The notes under the pieces are model-generated. The model saw nothing but the letters and a program-made list of their open reading frames with translations. It was not told the origin of the DNA and searched no databases. From positions 44,182,981 through 44,246,980 of the forward strand of contig NC_031799.1 of assembly GCF_001522545.3 (NCBI RefSeq): a DNA stretch of 64,000 nucleotides, in the 5' to 3' direction. The DNA comes from Parus major. Taxonomy: Eukaryota; Chordata; Aves; Passeriformes; Paridae. Both the position numbers and the translations under genes were made by a program. Below are positions 51,701 through 60,700 of this stretch, one piece after another; positions within the stretch are counted from its first letter, which is position 1; each line of letters starts with the position of its first letter.

Positions 51701-54700
51701 GTGACTAAATGCTGGTGTCGTATCACACTTTTTGTTGAGCTTAGTTAGACCCTTAAAAGCACACAGAATTTGCCATGTTGGATCACAGACTGAAAACACT
51801 CTGTGTATGTCTATGTTTGCACACTTTTCGTCTCTTACCACCTGCTAGCAAAACCGCTATCTAAATGAAATTTCTGCTGTTAAGGATATGAAAGACCTTA
51901 CTTGTGATTTTTAGTTAGAGAGTTTTATATTGAAATGCATAGGAACGCTTAAACAATGAAGAATACATTGCTATTCTTCTATTCATTAATAATGGTAACC
52001 TTCTTACCATTTAAAGAAATCTCAGTTACCATTCTGACATAAAACACTCTGCTGAAAACAGAATAGCTTGTGTTCAGGTCTTATTACTGAAGTAGCTGTG
52101 AAATATTCAGAATCAAGTTCAGTGAATTCAAGGACATGGTGACATGTTCTGTAAACTTGTGTTGATTTTACAGTTAAGAAGCTTCATTTTAATTAAGACC
52201 GTGCAACAATTCTGAAGCTTTTTCAGTGTAATAGTCATATACTTATTTAACACTCCTGCAAAATATAAAGCTAAAGTTGGCTATGCTGTGCTCTGTTGTT
52301 GACATACTGAACTGCACTCTTACATCTCTGTGTGTATGGTGAGAAACATGCTCCTGATGTTGCTCTTTAGTTTATACAAATGTAAAAAACAAAGCTGAGT
52401 TGAGCAGTGTTGGTAGCAAGAAGTCAGTATCTGAAAGTCTTACCAAGGGAATAATGGATGTCAGTATTGTTGGTTTTTCGCTCTTACTAGTTTTGTGCTA
52501 ATGTTGCAAGTTGCTGATTAACCTCAGTGTTACAGCATTGCAGGGATAATGGTTCTGTGTTCTACAGCTGTCATATTAGTTGGTCCTTTATCTTGATACC
52601 AAAAAAATTGATAATAGAATGGTTACATGTTTTCTTGCTTGAAGCTTCTTGGATGTAATCAACAAATGGCATTTGTATTTCTCATCTCTATAAAGACTAC
52701 AATCATCACAAATTTTAGTGAGCAATCATTATTAGCTCTGAATGTAAGTGTCTGCCTTAATTAGTTTGCATTAGGATCCTGTCTGCAACAGGATTACCAC
52801 CTGAGCTTACAGGATGAAGTATGTCCTTCCAAAGCTGCAAAAAATTGTGAAATTGTGCCCATTTGTCTACCTCTTTATGCAAGATTTCTCAAGGCTGAGG
52901 ATTTCGGTTTCTTTTAAATGCTTTGTCTAGTGAGACTTAAACTTCCTTGTGGTTTCAGTTTAAGACAGTGAATCATTATCATTGCTAGGACGCTGACTAT
53001 GCCGTTCTGCATAAATGCTGTTAAATGGCCTTGCATTCAGAAGATTTTTTTCTTCCCTGATCTAAAATCCTCTTCACTATCCTTGTATATTAAATATACA
53101 TTTATATATGTATATACAGATATAATGTGTATATATACAATATATATTTTTAATCAATCCCTCTAACCTCCATCATTACTAGCAAGCAGTAAAGAATCAA
53201 AACTTAATGTTCTTTCTTGTGATTCAAAATTTCAGTGTAGTATCCTAGGTCTGCTTTTCTAAGTAGTGTCTTGAAATTTTGTTGGGATATAGAAGTTTTG
53301 TTGGTGCCTCTGAATTAATTATATGCATCATAGTGTTTTGATGGAGTTTTGATATTCTGGAGTCAACAGGAGATATTTAAGTTAGGGATGTCTAAATCAA
53401 ATTCTGTTGGTGAGACTTGTTCTTATTTTGCCAGTCCAGGAATGCAGACCTGTGTAGTTATACTCAAGGTTGTTGGCCTGCACTGGGTCTCTTCAGTTTT
53501 TTTCTCTTGCTTTTTTATTCTGCTGCATAGAAGATGCCATAGAAACAACAAAAATATAATAGTGGTTTTAAATTAGTTAATTGTTGCCATAATGTGGATG
53601 ATTAGGTAAAGGCACAGGGAACAGACTTAAGTATCACCAGGAGATTTTTTGAGAAGGCTGCACTTTTAAACTGTGCACAGTTGTGTGAGAGAGAGATGCA
53701 TAATGACTGATGCCTTGCTCACTATGGGAATTCTGGAAGTGAATTTTTGGAAGAATTATTAAATGAGGAAAGAGATTTAAGTACTCTCTATGTTGAGTGC
53801 AGATAGCTTGGGGTGCAACTGCAGTGGGAGCTTCAGGTTGAGCTTTCGCTGGGAGCCTGAGGAAGGAGGTCAGGAATTGCCAGTGTTTGGCACAGCAAAG
53901 GTCACAGGGACCTGTGAGCCAGCCAGGTGACTGGACACTGAGACATGGCAGGAGCCAAGGACTCAGGAGGAAGACACAGATTTTGGCACCCATAGACCAC
54001 TGAGAGTGTAAAAGCCCACCATTTCCTTTCTTGGGAGTCTCTCCTGGGAGGCTCCAGCTCCAGCTCTGTTGCTGCAAGAGGATTAAATAACTTAAAGCAG
54101 CCATAGATCTGGGACTCTGCTATGGGAAGCCTGTGGTCCAGCTAAGGGAAGGTGGTCTGACTGTGTGAGTGTGGGGTGTGTTAGGAGTGAAGTGGGGCAC
54201 CCATTGGGTCTCCAACTGCAAAGGGGCCTCAGTCCCGGCAGTGACAAGCTTGATGGTGGTTTGAGTGTGACTCAGTCCTTCCTGAATGGCTAGACAGGGA
54301 AGTGTTCCTAACACTGTCCATATGGAATTCTGATATTGGGCACCATGGCCATCTGTGTTAGACAGCAGCATGCCAGAGCTATGTATTTTAAACTTTGATG
54401 TTCAGCTAGTAGTCTTTCTTTTAAGCATTGTGATATTCTTCATTTAAGATTAATGTGACCTCATTAGGCTTTCAAACTGACACCCCACAGTGCATTTTTA
54501 TTAGTAATAGCAGGAGCTAGAGGAGTGAGTTCAGAGATTAAAGGCATCTGTACAAATCCCACAGGTGGTTTTGGTGCAACTGATTTAAATGAGTAAGTGC
54601 TTAAACACAGTATCTGTTCTGAAAGCTCTGTTCTGAAACTCTTAAAATGTAATTGTAACAAGCCTCAGATGGAGGAAATGAAATACTATTTGTAGTGGCG

Positions 54701-57700
54701 GGTGTCACCTGAGAGATCTGGCTTTTAGACTTAAATGGTTATATCTCCCACTATTAATGCCAATGTGTTCTCTTTCAGTTATGCAAAAGGAGACTTGGAT
54801 ATATCATATATCACTTCCAGAATTGCTGGTATGATATCTATATCTTTCTTAAACATAATTTCTCCTTGGTCATGCTATATGAAAAATTTCAATTGCTATT
54901 TGTTCTGTCTTCAGTGATGTCCTTTCCAGCTGAAGGTGTAGAATCTGCCATCAAAAATAACATAGAAGATGTGCGGTTGTGTCTGGACTCTAAACATCCT
55001 GGCCATTATGCTGTGTACAATCTCTCTCCAAGAACATACAGGCATTCAAGATTCCATAACAGGGTGTGTATAGTTTTTGTGTATTTTTCTAAAGGGCCTT
55101 GAAACACAGTTTTAATTACACCTTCAGCATTTTATTGTAAAATGGGCTCTAGTAGGTTAATCAAAAAGATGACAAAATAGTAAGTATTAACACAAGATCA
55201 AAGAGTAACCTATATTCTTCTCGTCTTTGCTTTAAATCCAAACTTAACTGGAAGCGGATCTTTAATCTTACTGACTAAAGTCAGTTTTTTCTAGGACAGT
55301 GATATCATTGAAAACATGCCCATGTACCTTATGTGTTTCAAATTTAAGTGGCGAGTACTTAAAGTAATTAATGTCGTACTAAAATGTCAATCTCTCCTAT
55401 ATTCTACCATTTTCGTTTATCAAGGACATTTTCCATTATCAAAACATAGTGACTGATTTGCATAACCTGTTCACTGTAGTTTCTCCTTGTCCCACTACAC
55501 ACCATTTGACTCCCATATGACTCTTCCATAGCTGACTGATTGTTCTCACCATCCTTAGTGTTGTTGTAGCTTAGCTGAGCCTCCATTATCCTTCCTGGCA
55601 ATTTATCTAATATAAAGTCATATGATACTAATATTAAGTCATTTGCCTAATTCAGCAACAAGGTATTGAGGACATCTTGTTAGGTGCTGAGATACTGGAC
55701 TTCAGTGTCTGCTCCTAAGTAAACCTCAATTGTCCTGTAAGAGGCTCAACAGTTGGGACTGTTACTGTGTTCTGAGTTGTCCAGCACCTTAATAGTCTGT
55801 AGTGATCATGCCCCTTCCACGAATACTGTCTGCCAAGAAGACAGCCTAGAACCATTACTTGTTGCAGAATAATAAAGCCTTTTGGGCCGTATGCAGAGCC
55901 ATCCTTAGCATTATTTCAGTTATCAGAGTTGACTTAACATGTCAGGGTGAGGTATATTTAATGTATTTTTCCTAATGCTATCACTCCTTTACTTTCCTTG
56001 TGAGCAAGATGAAGTATTGTCACACCTGAAAGAAGTCATTACTGCCTCTTTGGATGAATCCAATCAGCTTCTTTGTCTGTATCTGGTTCAATATGAGGTC
56101 TGGGTAGAGGCTATTCAAGATGGAAGGCAAAAAAACTTGAATATGCAGGAAATCTACTGTGTGATTATTTGTAGCAGGTACCTTGAAGCAAAATGTTCAG
56201 CAATTCTTTTTAGGACTAGATTGCTGGAAAGTCTGAGACTGGTGTAGTGAACTGATTTATTCCACATCCTGCAAAGTGATCAATCCCTGTTTATGGAATG
56301 ATAAATTTTGTGACTGCGAATTTGCTTACCAATGGATTTTCTGGTTATGCAAGTCTAAGGTGTCTGTACACCTGATGTATTGGTACTAGGAATGGTAATA
56401 TGATCTTGGTTTTGTTGGGAAGTCATAGTAGGTCATAGTTAGTTGAAACATTACAGGTTCATGACCACTTTATTATTTAGGAGTATTTAGGAAGGCAGTT
56501 ATTTTACTTGGAAACAAACTATAATTGTATTTGGAACTCTTACCTGCCTATTCTTGAAATTGAGATGTCCAGCAATACTGACTAACTTAATTGTTCAGTG
56601 CTGGGTGAGAGCAGCCATGTAGGAACCTAAAGAAGCTTAGTTTTACTTTAATGCCTGCAAAAGATGATTATGGGAAGCCTTTAAACATGATTAGAGGAGA
56701 AAAGCTTCTAGAATTCTTAATTCTGACACTTTACTTAGAAGGTATGTATGAAATTACATATTATTGATTTCTTGTTTTTGCTATTTGTATGGAACTTCTA
56801 CAAATTTATTTAATCTTGGTTAAAATTAATGGTAGTTTTGAAGTCTTCTCTGCTAGTTTTGAGTCCTTGGAGTAGGTTGCTCTGATAGTTTGTGCACTAT
56901 CCATCATTCTACTAATTGTCAGGACACTTAGAGCTTAAAACACAGCAAAAGAAACAGAAAGTAATGTTTTTGTTACATCGTGTAGGAAACCTAGTGTTTG
57001 AGTAGAAAATAAATGGCAAATTAGAAGGAAGAAAGTCTGTATTTTTTGCTTTTTTGTATACACATGTTTTTTAAGGCTGCATTCTTGTCTGAAGCTGCAA
57101 TGCTTCAGGATGATTCTTTTGCCGTATTGTCATTAACTTCAGCCAGCAACCAAGCCCCACACAACTGGTTGTCTATTTCTTCCTGGTAGAACTGGGGAAG
57201 GAATCATGAGGTAAAAGTGAGAACTCATGGGTTGAAATAAAAGCAGTTTAATAGGTAAAGCAGAAAACACAGGTGCAAGCAAAGCAAAACAAGTAATTTA
57301 TCCACCTTTTCCCATGGTTAGGCAAGTGTACAGCCATCTCCAGGGGTTCAGGGCTCCATCATGCATTATGATTACTTCAGAAGACAAATGCCATCACTCT
57401 AAATGTTTCCCTTTCTATTCTTTTCCCCCCAGCTTTATTGGCTGAGCATGATGTCCTGTGGTATGGAATATTCCTTTGGTTAGCTGGGGTTACCTGTCCT
57501 GGCTGTGTCCCCTCTCAGCTTCTTCTGCACCCTAAGCCTACTCACTGGTGAGATGATGTGAGAGGCAGAAAAGAAATTAACTCTGTCTAAGCTGTGCTTA
57601 GCAATAAAAATAAAAAAATCCCTGTGTTTACAACGTGGTTTCCCTCACAAATACAAAACACAGCCTCATTTAGTTACTACGGAGAAAATTACTCCAGCTG

Positions 57701-60700
57701 AAACCAGCACACACTACTCTTGTAGTATTTGAGATGTATTGAAGCCCACATTGAATCTTGTGGTGAACATGGATAAAAAGGACTTTTTGCCTTAGCTTTT
57801 CTTTGTTTACCGGTGATCTTACATAAGCTTGCACTAACAAGGAATGTGCAATTTAAATCTCTTGCAAAGTGATGCTTTCTGGAATGGCCTTGTTTTTAAT
57901 TAAAATACTAGAGTACAATGAAAAGTTGCAGGAGACTTAGACTGTTTATTTGAGCCTTTTTTCCTGTGCTTGGCACAAATGCAGTTTTTTGTGTTAATCA
58001 GTTGAGGTGATTCTTTTCAGAGTAACTCTTGAACTCTTTATCAAGTTAGGAGGACATGTTGCTGATAGGAAAACTTGGTCTTCAATATCTGGCAATTGCA
58101 GTTGAGACTAAAATAGAAAAAGCTTCATTTGTAACTTGCTTCCTTGATCATGAACATATCTATTCTTCAGGTGCTTCAGGTGCTCCAAGAGTCAAGTTTC
58201 ATATGCTACATCCTTACTGGACAGTTAATTTTAAGGCTATGGATTCTTAGCTGATTTTCTGTTAGTGTTTTGTTAGTGTTTTTTGTTAGTGTTTTGAAGC
58301 AGTTACTGTTTCAAGCTCTTTGAACAAAGGATAAATATTAAAAGAAGCCTAATTTTTCTGATACTGAGTTTCTTTGGGGATTTTTTGGTTTTTTGTTATT
58401 TTTGCTGAAGTATACATGCACAAATGAAGTTGAAAGCTGTTTTATTTTACTCGTTGCTCTAAGAATATTTCAGATAGTAATCTGAGTTCTCCTTGTGCAG
58501 TTGATTTGTAGACAGAACTGAAGTTTTACTGCACTTCATCCTAAAAAGTGGTGTTTACACTCTGTAAGACTACTTTCCTTGAGCATCTTGCTTCATTTCA
58601 ACATGAAGGTGGCATTAAAGTGTAAAAGTGCTTTGTAGACATTTGCATAACCTAAGTTGTGGCAATATAATATGTGACAATATAATACTGTATCTCATGT
58701 CTACTGTCTCTTGTCTCTCTTGTTGCAGGTTTCTGAATGTGGCTGGCCACCAAGACGAGCACCAAATCTTCAGAATCTCTATAGCATTTGCAAGAACATG
58801 CATTTATGGCTGAAACAAGACCAGAAAAATGTTTGCATTGTGCATTGCCTTGTAAGAAAACAGTTTAAGTCTGAAGTGCTTTGTTCAATAGAGCTTTAAA
58901 AATTGTGAATAAGGGTGTTACTATTCATTCAGTTTGTGACTGTTACTGGCTTTCTTTACTGGAAGCCCCAGGGTCAATTCCTTCCTGCTGTGTTTTTAGG
59001 GAAGTTACTTGTATCAATTTTCTCCTTAGGGAAATTGGAAGGGTAATGGAGTCTTGCACTTAGAATGGAAGGCAAGTATTAAGGCAAAGTAGCTTTTGGA
59101 AGAAAAAAAAAATCTACTCTACTCTTTCAGTATTTGCTCCATTTTTTGTTTTCTGTGTGATAGATGGGTGTACACTGCATATCTCATTACTGTCCATTTA
59201 GAATGTAATCTGTAGGCACAGAATTTCAGAAACTGACTGTTAGACATCTGGTGTACTTTGTTTTGCTGGCAGCAGATTGCTCTGTAGACTTCACTATTCT
59301 CCAAAGTGTTATTAAATTTGATGTAACCAAAAAAATCAATTAAACTGTCTATAGAGCTACCTCATGTCAAACATGAGGGTGGGAGGAATGAATTAAAAGA
59401 ATATTTTGCTCAGAATTCGAAGATTAAGTCTCTTACATTTGTTTACGAGAATTGCATGTGAAATTTTGAAATTCTTATTTTGCTGCCAAGTAAAAAAAAT
59501 GAAACATGACTATGTGACAATGCTTGCAATGCTGCTGGAAAGCATTAAGAACCTGTTTGGTGATACAGCATAGCTGTCAATAGGGAATACCGCTATCAGA
59601 ATCAAACTAGGATTTGTTAATCTGACAAACCATATTTGTGGGTTATGTAGTGTTTTGCAAGTAAAAAGCCAGTTCATGTCAGCTCCTGAGAGCCAGTATA
59701 ATTTTCAGTGCTGCTGTGAGGATAGGCATCTAATTCTATATTAATGCAGTACTTCTAATACCCTGGTGTTGCACGATTGCTGGTCAAGTAGGTAAGAAGC
59801 AGATGTGATGACTTAGCACCAGTTTTTGTAACATCTTTCCCTCAAAATGTTTTGTTCAATGTACCTAACCCATTCCTCTTCCTCACATGTGAGGGAAACT
59901 TTTGTATATACATGGTTTGAGTCAGATGTGATGTAAAAAGTACACACCAGAACTTTAAGAAATGCATGCTAAAAATTCTGTTCCATGTTGCTAGCAAACA
60001 AACCTGGAGAAGTTGTGTTCTGTCAACCATTATCTCTTTCAAATCTTCTGCCTTTTATAATACAGGGATATCTGAGATATCTGCGTAACTAGGATTCCTG
60101 CAGAAAGAAACTCAATGTTTTAATATCTTTCTCTTGGTTTCTTGGCAAGCTGTTACCAGTTTTAGACAGAAGTCTGAAGAGTTTAGTGAGATTTAGTTCT
60201 TTGGAATCTTTGTACTTCTCTTTTAGCAGAAGTCCATGGCTGTCTGTCCGAAATAGCAGTGTTTTGGGATTTCAGACAGCAGGAAACAAACCTAAAAAAG
60301 GGGTATTACTGACCCCTTTTTAATACTTTTAATACTAGGGGTATTACTTACCCCTAGTAAGATAAAGAACATAAATTGAAAGTTTCAAATAGCTAAAGTA
60401 GTTATTCATATTTGAACAAGAAAGTTATATGTAGTATCTTTTATATGGTGTGGAAGTTAAATGAAAACCTTACACGCTCAGATACAAACTTCAAATAATG
60501 GCACTATTGGACACCATGACTGGACTGCATCAACATCATGACATTAAATAATGATGATATATAAGATATATAATGGGATGTTCTTCAGTAACTTAGGTAA
60601 TGCTTTTTCTGCTAGATTTACTAATAAGGCCACTTTTTTTTCAAACCAGGATGGAAGAGCAGCATCTGCTGTTGTAGTTTGTTCCTTTCTGTGCTTTTGT

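Larger units (their letters stand above)
46849..54778 (+). other. GAK: GAK intron 11 (7930 bp), largest in the window
   Basis: Contains local repeats at 49261-49345, the long inverted repeat at 50465-50586, a CR1 fragment at 51418-51620, a TA-rich tract at 53085-53150 and a GC-richer unassigned block at 53590-54380. No exon is recognised. Confidence 0.85.
55064..58728 (+). other. GAK: GAK intron 13 (3665 bp)
   Basis: Contains the ERV/LTR-type remnant at 57120-57720 and a short tandem repeat at 58261-58296. The + strand frame at 55975-56247 is open for 90 codons but matches no GAK or other family sequence I know. Confidence 0.8.
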
